From Oceanobacillus oncorhynchi (GTDB lineage Bacteria > Bacillota > Bacilli > Bacillales > Amphibacillaceae), in the NCBI RefSeq assembly GCF_000821065.1, contig NZ_CDGG01000001.1:3658001-3722000 (forward strand): a stretch of 64,000 nucleotides of DNA. The letters run 5' to 3'. The position numbers were made by a program, and so were the translations under genes. Below, in pieces: positions 9,149 through 18,174 of this stretch (its first letter is position 1; every line of letters starts with the position of its first letter). The notes beneath the pieces were generated by a model, which did not search any database, was not told the DNA's origin, and saw only the letters and a list, made by a program, of their open reading frames with translations.

Positions 9149-9158
9149 TGACTATTCT

Positions 9159-9938
9159 TTATTCTGCTGCTGCTTCATTGGTTTCAATGATAAAATCTGC
9201 TAATTGTTCCAGTTCTTCATCCGTTCCTTGGAACTGATCGGCAGGCATGGAACCAATACCATTGACAGCAATATCCATAATTTCTTCTTTGGTGTGCTCA
9301 TTTCCTCCGACTAACGCAGGACCTGCTCCACCTTCCAATTCTCCGCCATGACAGCTTAGACAGCTTGTTTCATACGCTGCAAATCCAGGGTGACTCTCAT
9401 CAACAATAGATTCGCCTGGAGGAATTGGTTTGTTTTGCTCGGCACGCTCTTCCCAGTCAACTGGTGCTGCAGAAGTATACGTTAACCAAATAACGGACGC
9501 TAGTCCTAAAAGCATCATCCCAACAGCAATTGGACGGTGACGCGGACGGCGCCCAGGACCGTTGTCCAAGAATGGAGCAAGGAATAGCGCTCCAAACCCA
9601 ATTCCCGGAATAACAAGAATTCCAAGAATAATCCAATTACCACTTGCAAATTGATACTTTAATAATTCATACAAGAATAAGAAATACCAGTCTGGCAGCG
9701 GGATATATGCTGCATCTGTCGGATCAGCCATTCCTTCAAGCGGAGATGGGTGTGCCAACACCAAGCATAAAAACCCTACAAGGAAAACTGCTCCGGCCAA
9801 CCATTCTTTTAATAAAAAGTTGGGCCAAAAAGCTTCTGTTCTACCAGGATACTCGGAATAATCTTTTGGTACTTTTGATGTTCTTTCCGCTGTGATCCGA
9901 GAATCACCAACGAATTTCATACCTTTACCCTTATGCAT
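9159..9938 (-). CDS. qcrC: Menaquinol:cytochrome c reductase, cytochrome b/c subunit
   Basis: 259 residues. The N-terminal half resembles subunit IV of b6f complexes with three or four transmembrane helices. The C-terminal part is an extracytoplasmic cytochrome c domain with the heme-binding CLSCH motif near residue 199 and a later Met ligand (GSMPADQF). It receives electrons from the Rieske/cytochrome b core. It is the last gene of qcrABC, 15 bp after qcrB. Confidence 0.95.
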   Translation of the reverse strand: MHKGKGMKFVGDSRITAERTSKVPKDYSEYPGRTEAFWPNFLLKEWLAGAVFLVGFLCLVLAHPSPLEGMADPTDAAYIPLPDWYFLFLYELLKYQFASGNWIILGILVIPGIGFGALFLAPFLDNGPGRRPRHRPIAVGMMLLGLASVIWLTYTSAAPVDWEERAEQNKPIPPGESIVDESHPGFAAYETSCLSCHGGELEGGAGPALVGGNEHTKEEIMDIAVNGIGSMPADQFQGTDEELEQLADFIIETNEAAAE

Positions 9939-9953
9939 TGGTTGCCCTCCTTT

Positions 9954-10628
9954 TTATAGTGGTCCGGAAATACCTTGTCTACGGATTAAGATAAAGTGAA
10001 TTGCTAATAATGCAAACAATGCTCCCGGTAAAAAGAAGACATGGATTGCAAAGAAACGTGTCAGGGTTTGTGCACCAACAATGGTAGCATCCCCAGCTAG
10101 AAGCGTTTTAAGAGCTTCTCCAATAAATGGTACTTGTTCCGCGATTTCTAGTCCCACTTGAGTCGCAAAGTACGCTTTGTTGTCCCAAGGAAGCAGGTAG
10201 CCTGTAAAGCCTAGTCCCAGAATAACAAAGAAGATAAGAACTCCTACCATCCAGTTAAGCTCACGAGGTTTTTTATATGCCCCTTGGAAAAATACCCGTA
10301 AAGTATGTAATAATAGCATTACGACAACGACACTAGCGCCCCAGTGATGCATACCGCGGACAATTTGAGCATGTGCTACTTCTGTCTGCAGGTAGTAAAC
10401 AGATTGCCATGCGTTTTCAATATCCGGCACATAATACATTGTTAAAAACATACCGGAAAGAATTTGGATTACTACTACAAAGAATGTTAATCCGCCAAAA
10501 CAGTATACAAATGCGGAAAAGTGATGCGCTGGATTAACGTGCTCTGGAACCTCGTGATCGGCAATATCTCGCCATATTGGCGTAATATCAATGCGATCAT
10601 CGATCCAATCATAAATCTTCTGTAACAT
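9954..10628 (-). CDS. qcrB: Menaquinol:cytochrome c reductase, cytochrome b subunit
   Basis: 224 residues with four transmembrane helices and paired histidines for two b hemes (HHWGASVVV with LLHTLRV, and FFAIHVFFLPG with AIHFILIRR). This is the b6-type cytochrome core where menaquinol is oxidised. It lies 6 bp from qcrA and 15 bp from qcrC, so translation is probably coupled. Confidence 0.95.
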   Translation of the reverse strand: MLQKIYDWIDDRIDITPIWRDIADHEVPEHVNPAHHFSAFVYCFGGLTFFVVVIQILSGMFLTMYYVPDIENAWQSVYYLQTEVAHAQIVRGMHHWGASVVVVMLLLHTLRVFFQGAYKKPRELNWMVGVLIFFVILGLGFTGYLLPWDNKAYFATQVGLEIAEQVPFIGEALKTLLAGDATIVGAQTLTRFFAIHVFFLPGALFALLAIHFILIRRQGISGPL

Positions 10629-10634
10629 TGTTTA

Positions 10635-11147
10635 TTACGCCTCCTCATGTGGTCTAATATTACCTAGGAACAGCATGCCATCCCTTTCTTCCTGTTCATA
10701 AACATCAAGCGGTTGCAATGGCGGTGTTCCAGGAACATTCACCCCATTCTTGTAATAACGGCCATTGTGGCAAGGACAGAAGTACTCCTCTGGATAGTCG
10801 TCATTTCCTTCCCAAGAAACAAAACAACCTAAATGTTTACAAACTGGGGAAAAGGCAACAATTTCGTCATCATCATTTCGATATACCCAGGCTGTTTGAT
10901 TTACTTCTGATTCATACCAGCCATCTACCTGATCGACAGTCCAATCGACACGCTGTGGATCAGAAGTGATTTCAGAAACTTCTAGTCCAACATTTGCAAA
11001 ATCTCCGCCTTCACCGGACTTCAATACAGGATCGATTGCCATCCGAACAGGTGATATCAGCAAACCGGCAGCCATAAAGCCCCCTACGCCTGTAAGCGTA
11101 TAATTTAAAAATTGTCTGCGGGATATATCGCGTTTTTCATCACTCAT
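10635..11147 (-). CDS. qcrA: Menaquinol:cytochrome c reductase, Rieske iron-sulfur subunit
   Basis: 170 residues. A twin-arginine-like SRRQFL at residues 9-14 precedes a membrane anchor. The soluble domain has both 2Fe-2S boxes, CKHLGC and CPCHNGRY. It passes electrons from menaquinol to cytochrome c on the outer face of the membrane. First gene of the operon, with its own SigA-like promoter. Confidence 0.96.
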   Translation of the reverse strand: MSDEKRDISRRQFLNYTLTGVGGFMAAGLLISPVRMAIDPVLKSGEGGDFANVGLEVSEITSDPQRVDWTVDQVDGWYESEVNQTAWVYRNDDDEIVAFSPVCKHLGCFVSWEGNDDYPEEYFCPCHNGRYYKNGVNVPGTPPLQPLDVYEQEERDGMLFLGNIRPHEEA

Positions 11148-11219
11148 GGTTTTCCCCCCTCTGTGTTCAAATAGTCACGGACATTTTTAAGATAAAATCA
11201 GATTACTAGGACACTAATA

Positions 11220-11248
11220 ATGATAGCGTAAACTATTGGTTCGGTCAA
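11220..11248 (-). promoter_or_regulatory. Putative SigA promoter of qcrABC
   Basis: On the minus strand, -35 TTGACC (11248-11243), 17 bp spacer, -10 TATCAT (11225-11220), about 70 bp before the qcrA start. Confidence 0.6.
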
Positions 11249-11295
11249 TATATATCCTAGGTTAACTGTAAATGTTTTGATAATTTTGTTTTACT

Positions 11296-11754
11296 CTACC
11301 AAAAGGACTTGACTAATTCTGCTGTTTGCATAGTCTGGTCTCTTATCATGTCTTTTATTGCAGCTGGTTCGGCATCTTTTAAAGGAATAGTTGGAAGCCA
11401 AATAAATTCTCCTTCTAAATCATTGGCTATTTTTCGCCAAGACGGATCAAAGCTGATATAGAGCACCTGTTTAAAAGGCTGTTCGTTAAAATGAGCTGTC
11501 CACTGATTTAATCGCTCTGCCTCTTCGGACCTCTCTGCCGAGTTGATGTATGTATAAGTCGGAGTAAGCATAATTCTGCCCATTAATTCTTTCTCCAGCT
11601 CTCTGGCAAAAAGCGTTAAAATCTCATACTGATCTGCATTTTTAGCAGTAGCATCTAAAGCACCAATTTGAAAAGGTGCTAACGGTACAATCACTGTATC
11701 AATATACTCCTTCGCTTGTTCATATTTCTGCAAATCAACCCTTGTCCATTTCAT
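11296..11754 (-). CDS. ypiF: YpiF-family protein (DUF2487)
   Basis: 152 residues from the ATG at 11754, which follows GGGAGG at good spacing; the frame is open 18 codons further without a better start. No membrane segment or catalytic motif that I recognise. It is assigned to YpiF by the opening KWTRVDLQKY and by position between the qcr operon and ypiB. Function is unknown. Confidence 0.75.
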   Translation of the reverse strand: MKWTRVDLQKYEQAKEYIDTVIVPLAPFQIGALDATAKNADQYEILTLFARELEKELMGRIMLTPTYTYINSAERSEEAERLNQWTAHFNEQPFKQVLYISFDPSWRKIANDLEGEFIWLPTIPLKDAEPAAIKDMIRDQTMQTAELVKSFW

Positions 11755-12240
11755 AAACAATCCTCCCTTCCAAAATACTTGCCTATATTGTAACAATTTT
11801 TCACACATATAGGAAAGGATAAATTGTCAGCAAATACAACTGATAGACAGACAGGCCCAGGCCATGACAAACACGGTCTCTTTTTCGCGATTCCAAGCTT
11901 ATTTGCCAATCTTTCTTATTCTATCCATGATGAATAATATTTAATCTATTTGTTACAAATTCAATTTTCACACCTAAGAATAAGCATATATATCTTGCTA
12001 TTCCCGGATGAATATGTTCTCCATTACATGCTTACTTTTTGATTAAATATCCGGCCTTTTTGGAATTGGTGATGGTCCATAGCTCCTGCAACCAACCACT
12101 CCGCTTTCCGACGTACAAATGTTTTCGATGGGACGAGTAATCGCAGCCCCAGGACGTCGGAAAGCAAAACGGAACGCCGTAACTCCTGTTTCTATGGAAA
12201 TGAAGTTACTTTTTAATGTATGAAACTTGAGTTACGAAAA
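11755..12240. other. Intergenic stretch of about 490 bp with one hairpin module
   Basis: No credible ORF on either strand. The only clear structure is the inverted element at 12103-12165, flanked by GC-richer sequence resembling edges of the large repeats (CCACTCCGC, ACTCCTG). The rest is AT-rich and unremarkable. Confidence 0.6.
12103..12165 (+). repeat. Short GNRA-hairpin module between perfect 12 bp inverted arms
   Basis: GCTTTCCGACGT (12103-12114) and ACGTCGGAAAGC (12154-12165) are exact inverted copies enclosing the module GATGGGACGAGTAATCGC plus AGCCCCAGG (core 12121-12153). Confidence 0.8.
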
Positions 12241-12274
12241 AAAACAACCCATAAAAATATAGGTTGCTTTTAAA
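12240..12274 (-). terminator. Intrinsic terminator of ypiB
   Basis: On the minus strand AAGCAACC pairs with GGTTGTTT around an AU-rich loop, followed by a long U run. Confidence 0.7.
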
Positions 12275-12311
12275 CATTATCATTTGATTTATACGTTTTT
12301 AAGCTTGCTCT

Positions 12312-12860
12312 TTATGATTTATTCAGCAGTTTCTCTAACTCTTTTGTCAGCTCTAAAAATTTCGTATGATTTCCCGAATCTAAAGCCTCATCAATCGCTT
12401 CCCGCAAACGTTCCTGTTTTTGATTAATCAGGAGCTGATCCAATAATTCAGATGTGGTCTGTTTGTCATCTTTTGTTAAATAGTAATCATCCGGCAAGAA
12501 TGGGTTTTCTTCTAATACAGCAGCATAATAAGCGCTTTGGTTTGCCTGATGAAAATTTAATTGGATAAATAACGCTTCCTGTTTGTTTAACCGGATGTCA
12601 TGAAAAGTTTTCTCTGCGTCCGTTGTTACCAGATGATTTTTGTAAAATCGAAATGGTATTTTCTCTGAACAGCGACTGGAAATCATTACGCCTCTAGGAC
12701 AATACTTTACATCTCTAACAAAATGCACATGTTCTAAAATATCCATATGGTTTACTAAGTAATTAAGTATCCATACACTTTCCCGTTTTTTTAAGCGGTA
12801 ATGGTTTAAAAACCACTGGATGAAGTCCTTCTTATCTTTTGCAGTTACAGATGATAGCAT
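12312..12860 (-). CDS. ypiB: YpiB family protein (UPF0302)
   Basis: 182 residues from the ATG at 12860, preceded by GAGGGGAG. A longer reading to 12902 has no good site. Hallmarks are WFLNHYRLKKRESVWILNYL near the N-terminus, HFVRDVKYCPRG and DIRLNKQEALFIQLNF. The charged C-terminus (DEALDSGN...) resembles the IDEAL domain. Function is unknown. It starts 42 bp after ypiA and ends at a terminator, so ypiA-ypiB form a unit. Confidence 0.85.
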   Translation of the reverse strand: MLSSVTAKDKKDFIQWFLNHYRLKKRESVWILNYLVNHMDILEHVHFVRDVKYCPRGVMISSRCSEKIPFRFYKNHLVTTDAEKTFHDIRLNKQEALFIQLNFHQANQSAYYAAVLEENPFLPDDYYLTKDDKQTTSELLDQLLINQKQERLREAIDEALDSGNHTKFLELTKELEKLLNKS

Positions 12861-12902
12861 TCCGCTCTCCCCTCTCTCCTCTCTAAAAGCTAGACATGTC
12901 AC

Positions 12903-14162
12903 CTACAATAAATCTTGTTCCAAGCGTTCCACATGCTCACGCACATCTTCATCAATAGGCTGCTGGCCGAGATATGCTTTCAGGACTGGAATGGCTTCTT
13001 GCAGTCTTCCTTCCTCGGTCAGGAAATAGCCATACTCTTTTAAAAAGTCGCTGTCATGCTGTAAACTAGTATATGCTTCCTGATAGCTATTTAATGCATC
13101 ACCAAACGATTCTATTTCAACATAAGCTTTGGCCAGTTCCCAATCATAGAGTGCATCCTCTGCACCAGAGTTTTTAATACTTTGGATTAATTCAACAATC
13201 TCATCAAATGCTTCTCTTGCTTTAAGCAGTTCAATCAAAAATAAGACAGCTTCCTTATAATCCGGCTCTAAAGCGATAGCCTGCCTGACATACTCTTCAC
13301 TTTCCGCATTTCTCCCTAATTGGTGAGCAATATCTCCAGCCAGGAAATAGAGTTCTTTTTGATAGGAGTCTCTTTCCAAACCTTGTTCCGCAACTTTATA
13401 AGCTTCTTCCAGCGTCCCTTGTTCCTTATATACATTGGCAAGCTGGGTATACGCCGCATAATAGTCTTGATCGATTTCCAACACATGCTCCCAAGCTTTT
13501 ATAGCGATGTCATTACGATCAGCCTGATGGGCGGTGATTCCATATTTAAATAAATTATCCGGTTCCGGGTCTTCCTCTTCTTTGTAAAATTCAAGTGCTT
13601 TCTCATATTCACCAGCAGCAGCATATGCTTCTCCAAGCCGGTCTTCTATAGCAACATTCCCTATTTCTTTTGCTTTCGCATAGACGCGCTCATAGTAGTT
13701 GATAGCCTTTAGGTATTCGCCGATAGAAAAGAATAATTCTCCGAGCGCAAAGTCAATAACGCTCTCTTGAGGGTCGATATGCTTTGCTTCCAACAGCTTT
13801 TGCTCCGAAACTTCAAATAATCCCTGAGCCTGATATAAATCCGCAAGCTGGATCAACGCCTGAACATATCCTTCATCTTCTTCCGGAATTTCATTTAATA
13901 TCGTAATCGCCAGCTCATCTTCTTCGGATTCAATAAAAATATCAGATAAGGTAAGCTTCAGCGACGTTTCTTCAGGATATTTTTCAATCAATTGTTCGAG
14001 GATGGTTCTAGATTCAATTAGAAATCCCCACTGCAGGTATAGTTCAGCTATTTGAAACAGAGAATCATCATCTGCGTTTTTTTGGTAATCACTTAATAAT
14101 GCTAACGCCTTTTCTGTTTCATTTTTTTCAGCCAGTTCGATTGCTTGTTGAATGGTGTTCAT
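12903..14162 (-). CDS. ypiA: Tetratricopeptide repeat protein (YpiA)
   Basis: 419 residues made almost wholly of tandem TPR helices (for example ALGELFFSIGEYLKAINYYERV), about ten units, with strongly acidic composition and no signal peptide. It is probably a cytoplasmic scaffold; partners are unknown. Its start is 113 bp after the aroA stop, with the aro terminator between, so it is transcribed separately from the aromatic operon. Confidence 0.85.
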   Translation of the reverse strand: MNTIQQAIELAEKNETEKALALLSDYQKNADDDSLFQIAELYLQWGFLIESRTILEQLIEKYPEETSLKLTLSDIFIESEEDELAITILNEIPEEDEGYVQALIQLADLYQAQGLFEVSEQKLLEAKHIDPQESVIDFALGELFFSIGEYLKAINYYERVYAKAKEIGNVAIEDRLGEAYAAAGEYEKALEFYKEEEDPEPDNLFKYGITAHQADRNDIAIKAWEHVLEIDQDYYAAYTQLANVYKEQGTLEEAYKVAEQGLERDSYQKELYFLAGDIAHQLGRNAESEEYVRQAIALEPDYKEAVLFLIELLKAREAFDEIVELIQSIKNSGAEDALYDWELAKAYVEIESFGDALNSYQEAYTSLQHDSDFLKEYGYFLTEEGRLQEAIPVLKAYLGQQPIDEDVREHVERLEQDLL

Positions 14163-14211
14163 TTAAAAGAACCCCTCTCTTTTTGTGTTTCTTTTGCTTC
14201 CAATTTATCAT

Positions 14212-14252
14212 ACAAAAAAGATAGCTACAGTTCAAATAACTAGAACTGTAGC
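14212..14252 (-). terminator. Terminator of the aro operon
   Basis: GCTACAGTTC / GAACTGTAGC (14224-14233 and 14243-14252), a perfect 10 bp stem, followed on the minus strand by TATC and six U. Confidence 0.85.
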
Positions 14253-14275
14253 CAGAATTTAAATATACGAAAATG

Positions 14276-15565
14276 TTATTGCAAAATTGCTTCCAGGTCA
14301 TCAAAAAATGTCGGATACGATATATTGATACTGTCTTTTTCATCCATTTTTACCGGGCTTTCTGATACGAGCGCTGCGATAACACCCATCATGGCAATCC
14401 GGTGATCCATATAGGAGGAAATGGTGCCGCCTGTTAGACGGGTTGGTCCTTCAATAATCATTCCGTCCTCGGTCGGTGTGATATTTGCTCCCAGTGTTGT
14501 TAAATTTTGACACACTGCTTCAATGCGGTCTGTTTCTTTTACCTTCAGTTCTTCGGCGTCCTTGATTACCGTTTTTCCTTCTGCCTGTGTTGCCAGCAAG
14601 GCAAGTATTGGAATTTCATCAATCAGGCGGGGGATGACTTCCCCTTCTACTGTCGTCCCTTTTAAGGCAGTATATTTAATGGTTAAATCACCAATTTTTT
14701 CACCGCCTGTAGTGCGCTCATTAGAAACAGTAATAGCTGCCCCCATTTGCTTGACTACATCTAAAATGCCCGTCCGGGACGCATTTAAACCGACGTTCTT
14801 TAACGTAACTGTACTTCCGGGCACAATTGCTCCGGCAGCTAAAAAGAAAGCAGCTGAGGAAATGTCGCCGGGGACTTCCACGTCACAAGCTGTCAGCTTC
14901 CCTTTGTTTGTAACGACAATTCCTTCTTTCTTCTGCTTTAAATCAGCACCAAAGGCTTGAAGCATAACTTCTGTATGGTTTCTTGTTTCAGTGTCTTCTT
15001 GTACGACAGTTTCTCCTTCTGCAACCAAGCCTGCCAATAAAACAGCTGATTTTACTTGAGCGCTTTTCACCGGAAGGCGGTAGGTAATTCCTTTTAAGGC
15101 GCCTCCATGAACGGTAATCGGGAGATATTTTCCATCTTCCTGCCCATGAATTGCAGCACCCATTTCTCTTAATGGCGTAACCACACGATCCATCGGACGC
15201 TTTGTAAGAGAAGCATCCCCAAAAATCTTCGTTTCAAATGGCAGTCCAGATAATAGACCCAGCATTAATCTGGTCGTGGTCCCTGAATTACCAAAATCGA
15301 ATGCTCCAGCAGGCTTTTTTAATCCTTCTAACCCATTCCCATGAACGAGTACGGAGCTTCCTTCTTTTTCAATCTGTACTCCCATCTCCCGAAAAGCATC
15401 AATCGTTCTGTGACAATCCTCCCCGTCAAGGAAATTTGATATTTTTGTAATTCCATGTGAAATACTCCCGAAAATAATAGAACGATGTGATATCGACTTA
15501 TCTCCAGGAACGATAACTTCACCTTCTAATCTTGGTGAGGTGTATTCAAATTGAACATGCGACAA
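14276..15565 (-). CDS. aroA: 3-phosphoshikimate 1-carboxyvinyltransferase (EPSP synthase)
   Basis: 429 residues, full length. PGDKSISHRS near residue 20 binds shikimate-3-phosphate. NSGTTTRLM near 93 and KRPMDRV are also intact, as are the C-terminal KETDRIEA and DHRIAM segments. It transfers the enolpyruvyl group of PEP to shikimate-3-phosphate. It is the last gene of aroC-aroB-aroH-hisC-tyrA-aroA, 19 bp after tyrA, and ends just before the operon terminator. B. subtilis calls this gene aroE. Confidence 0.95.
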   Translation of the reverse strand: MSHVQFEYTSPRLEGEVIVPGDKSISHRSIIFGSISHGITKISNFLDGEDCHRTIDAFREMGVQIEKEGSSVLVHGNGLEGLKKPAGAFDFGNSGTTTRLMLGLLSGLPFETKIFGDASLTKRPMDRVVTPLREMGAAIHGQEDGKYLPITVHGGALKGITYRLPVKSAQVKSAVLLAGLVAEGETVVQEDTETRNHTEVMLQAFGADLKQKKEGIVVTNKGKLTACDVEVPGDISSAAFFLAAGAIVPGSTVTLKNVGLNASRTGILDVVKQMGAAITVSNERTTGGEKIGDLTIKYTALKGTTVEGEVIPRLIDEIPILALLATQAEGKTVIKDAEELKVKETDRIEAVCQNLTTLGANITPTEDGMIIEGPTRLTGGTISSYMDHRIAMMGVIAALVSESPVKMDEKDSINISYPTFFDDLEAILQ

Positions 15566-15584
15566 TACGTTCTCCTCCTTGCCG

Positions 15585-16688
15585 TTAAGATTGGATCATC
15601 GTTTCAAATCCACGTTGTTTTAATATCTTCTGACCGGCTTCTTGCGCTTCTTTTGTGTAAAAGCTCAAGCGCAGTGCACCAGTAATTCCTTCCCGTACTT
15701 CAAGGATTTCAATGTTTTTAATACTTAATGATGCATTTGCCAGAATAAGCGCCACTTCAGCTATGGCACCCGGCTGGTCTGCAATATCAACGATAACATC
15801 GTAGAACGCCGGAATTGCACCGCGTCCGCCTTCATTTAATCCATCACGGTAATTTTTGGCGCTGTCTAAATACGTAATAACCTCTTCTTTTTCATTATCT
15901 TCAATCAGCTTTTTCAGCTGCTCCATTTCAACAATCCAATCATCCAGCATGGCAGACATTTTCGATTGATTGTGATAAAAAATATCCTGCCACATCACCG
16001 GGTTACTGGAGGCAATCCGGGTAATATCCCGAAATCCGCCTGCTGCAAGCTTCGGAAGGTAGGAGTGTTTTTTCTCCCATTTTCTCGCCTGATGGACAAG
16101 TGATGATGCTATAAGATGCGGAAAGTGAGAAATAACTCCTGTCATTTCGTCATGTTCATCAGATTGCAATACAACAAAGTTGCTTTTGGTTGCAGATAAA
16201 ACGTCTCTTAATGTATCTACATTCTCCTCAGTTGCATTATCAAGAGGGGATAAAACATAAATGGCATTCTCAAATAAATGTTCCTTCGCCGCTTCAATCC
16301 CTTTCTTATGGGAGCCCGCCATTGGATGCCCGCCGATAAAACGGATGGCTTTATTGCTTAAACCATTTGCAGCAATAAGTACAGAACCTTTTACAGACGC
16401 TGTATCAGAGACAATCACATCTTTTTCGAAAGGAATGTCATCCAGTCTGGAAACAAGCTGAATCGTCTCTGAAATAGGTGCAGAAATAATAATAATATCC
16501 GCCTTTAATGCAGCTTCTTCAAAAGTGGTAAAAGCTTCATCAATGATACCATGATTCGAAGCAAAATGGAGTGTATTTTCGTTTACATCAAAACCGATTA
16601 TGTAATGTTCGGACTCTTTTCTAATCGCTTTAGCAATGGACCCGCCTATGAGGCCGAGTCCAGCTATCAATACCTGCTGCTTTTTCAT
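15585..16688 (-). CDS. tyrA: Prephenate dehydrogenase with C-terminal ACT domain
   Basis: 367 residues. The NAD-binding fold has GLGLIGGSIA at 10-19, followed by the catalytic HPMAGSHKKG region near 140. From about residue 295 an ACT-like domain (DIADQPGAIAEVALILANASL) probably mediates tyrosine feedback. It oxidatively decarboxylates prephenate to 4-hydroxyphenylpyruvate, which HisC, encoded 13 bp upstream, can transaminate. Confidence 0.95.
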   Translation of the reverse strand: MKKQQVLIAGLGLIGGSIAKAIRKESEHYIIGFDVNENTLHFASNHGIIDEAFTTFEEAALKADIIIISAPISETIQLVSRLDDIPFEKDVIVSDTASVKGSVLIAANGLSNKAIRFIGGHPMAGSHKKGIEAAKEHLFENAIYVLSPLDNATEENVDTLRDVLSATKSNFVVLQSDEHDEMTGVISHFPHLIASSLVHQARKWEKKHSYLPKLAAGGFRDITRIASSNPVMWQDIFYHNQSKMSAMLDDWIVEMEQLKKLIEDNEKEEVITYLDSAKNYRDGLNEGGRGAIPAFYDVIVDIADQPGAIAEVALILANASLSIKNIEILEVREGITGALRLSFYTKEAQEAGQKILKQRGFETMIQS

Positions 16689-16701
16689 ACATTCACCTTA
16701 C

Positions 16702-17796
16702 CTAATTTAATTGTTCTTGATAATCTCTTAGTACGTTCTCCAATACCTTCATATCCTCTTCTTTTCCAATCGTAACACGAATGGTATTTGGAATACCTAA
16801 TAATTCTCCAGGTCGGACAATAAAACCATGCTTGATTAAATAATCAAAAGCATCCATTCCGCTTTCCGGTGTTTTCACAAGTAAGAAATTCGCTTCTGAT
16901 TCATAATAATCCCAGCCGATGGAAGTTAAAAAGGATTGAAATTGCTTTAATACTTTTTTATTTTTCTGATACGTATGCTGAATAAAATCCTGGTCTGAAA
17001 AGGCAATAACAGCAGCCTGCTGTGCTGCAGACGTTGTATTAAACGGACCACGGACTTTATCTAAGGTTTCCACAATCAATGGATCGGCGATTCCATAGCC
17101 AATACGCAGTCCTGCCAGTCCATAAGCTTTTGAAAATGTACGTAAAACAATCAGGTTTGGATATTTATCCAACAGTTTCAGAGCATTTAAATCCTTCTCA
17201 GGCTGCAAAAATTCAACATATGCCTCATCTAAAGCAATAAGTACATCTGAAGGGCATTTATTTAAAAAGTCCTCCAGCTCTTCTTTGGAAAGCGCAGTGC
17301 CTGTTGGATTGTTCGGTGTACAAATCCAGATAATTTTTGTATTATCCTGAACCGAGTCAAGCATCTTATCAAGCGGATGACTTCCATCCTCATTTACAGG
17401 ATGCTCTATGATTTCTGCACCTTCGATTAAAGCATAATGCTTATATTGCGGGAATGTCGGTGTTGCCATAATAACCTGATCCCCTACAGTAAGATAAGAA
17501 CGGCAAAGCATCTGAATAATTTCCTCCGAACCGCTTCCGAAAATAAGCGATTCCGGTCTTACATTTAATTTTTCGCTGATCAGATAGCGGAGTTCAGATG
17601 TATAGCCGTCCGGATAGATATTAAATACAGGCTCATTTATCTGGAAGACTTCCTTCACTTTATCTGAAAATCCATAAGGATTCTCATTAGAAGCCAATTT
17701 AACGATATAATCAAGACCGAATTCTTCTTGAATATCCTTTGTCTGCTTCCCTTGTTTATATGGACTAAGCTGTTTTAATACTTCTTTGCTTCTCAT
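16702..17796 (-). CDS. hisC: Histidinol-phosphate / aromatic aminotransferase
   Basis: 364-residue fold type I PLP aminotransferase. LASNENPYG near residue 36, the PLP lysine in RTFSKAYGLAGLRIGY near 222 and NEANFLL-type tail segment are present. In B. subtilis HisC in this operon serves both histidine and aromatic amino acid synthesis. It follows aroH after 3 bp; trpEDCFBA, which separates aroH from hisC in B. subtilis, is missing here. Confidence 0.94.
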   Translation of the reverse strand: MRSKEVLKQLSPYKQGKQTKDIQEEFGLDYIVKLASNENPYGFSDKVKEVFQINEPVFNIYPDGYTSELRYLISEKLNVRPESLIFGSGSEEIIQMLCRSYLTVGDQVIMATPTFPQYKHYALIEGAEIIEHPVNEDGSHPLDKMLDSVQDNTKIIWICTPNNPTGTALSKEELEDFLNKCPSDVLIALDEAYVEFLQPEKDLNALKLLDKYPNLIVLRTFSKAYGLAGLRIGYGIADPLIVETLDKVRGPFNTTSAAQQAAVIAFSDQDFIQHTYQKNKKVLKQFQSFLTSIGWDYYESEANFLLVKTPESGMDAFDYLIKHGFIVRPGELLGIPNTIRVTIGKEEDMKVLENVLRDYQEQLN

Positions 17797-17799
17797 TAC

Positions 17800-18174
17800 T
17801 TAACTATCCTTTCTTTCTAAAAGATCCGGACGCAGCTTTACAGCCTCTCTTTGAAATGTATGCTCAACCTCTTTTTGCTGTTTATCGGTATTGACAATCA
17901 TCATAATTCGAATACATTTGGGCAGGCTGCCGGGGACATCGATTTCCTGCATACACATAACTGGGACATATTTCCATCCCTCAATGTCACGTAAGGCTTT
18001 CGCAGGGAATGCTGCGTTCACGTCCTTTGTCACTGAAATAAAAGCATGGGAAACGTCCTCTGCCTGAATATTATTTTTCTCTGCCATTTCCTGAACCAGT
18101 GCCCTGGTATGTTCAATAATTTCATTTGCTTCGTTATTTTCTACGGTTGTAGCACCGCGCACGCCTCTTGTCAT
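17800..18174 (-). CDS. aroH: Chorismate mutase, AroH class
   Basis: 124 residues, the monofunctional alpha/beta-barrel type. RGVRGATTV at the N-terminus, AFISVTKDVNAAFPAKA and CMQEIDVPG carry the active-site Arg and Glu seen in the B. subtilis enzyme. It rearranges chorismate to prephenate. Its start overlaps the aroB stop by 4 bp (ATGA). Confidence 0.96.
   Translation of the reverse strand: MTRGVRGATTVENNEANEIIEHTRALVQEMAEKNNIQAEDVSHAFISVTKDVNAAFPAKALRDIEGWKYVPVMCMQEIDVPGSLPKCIRIMMIVNTDKQQKEVEHTFQREAVKLRPDLLERKDS

Noticed and set aside
14523-14960. 145-codon plus-strand ORF
   Set aside because: Antisense shadow of aroA; composition is the reverse complement of a conserved enzyme and no ribosome binding site is visible.
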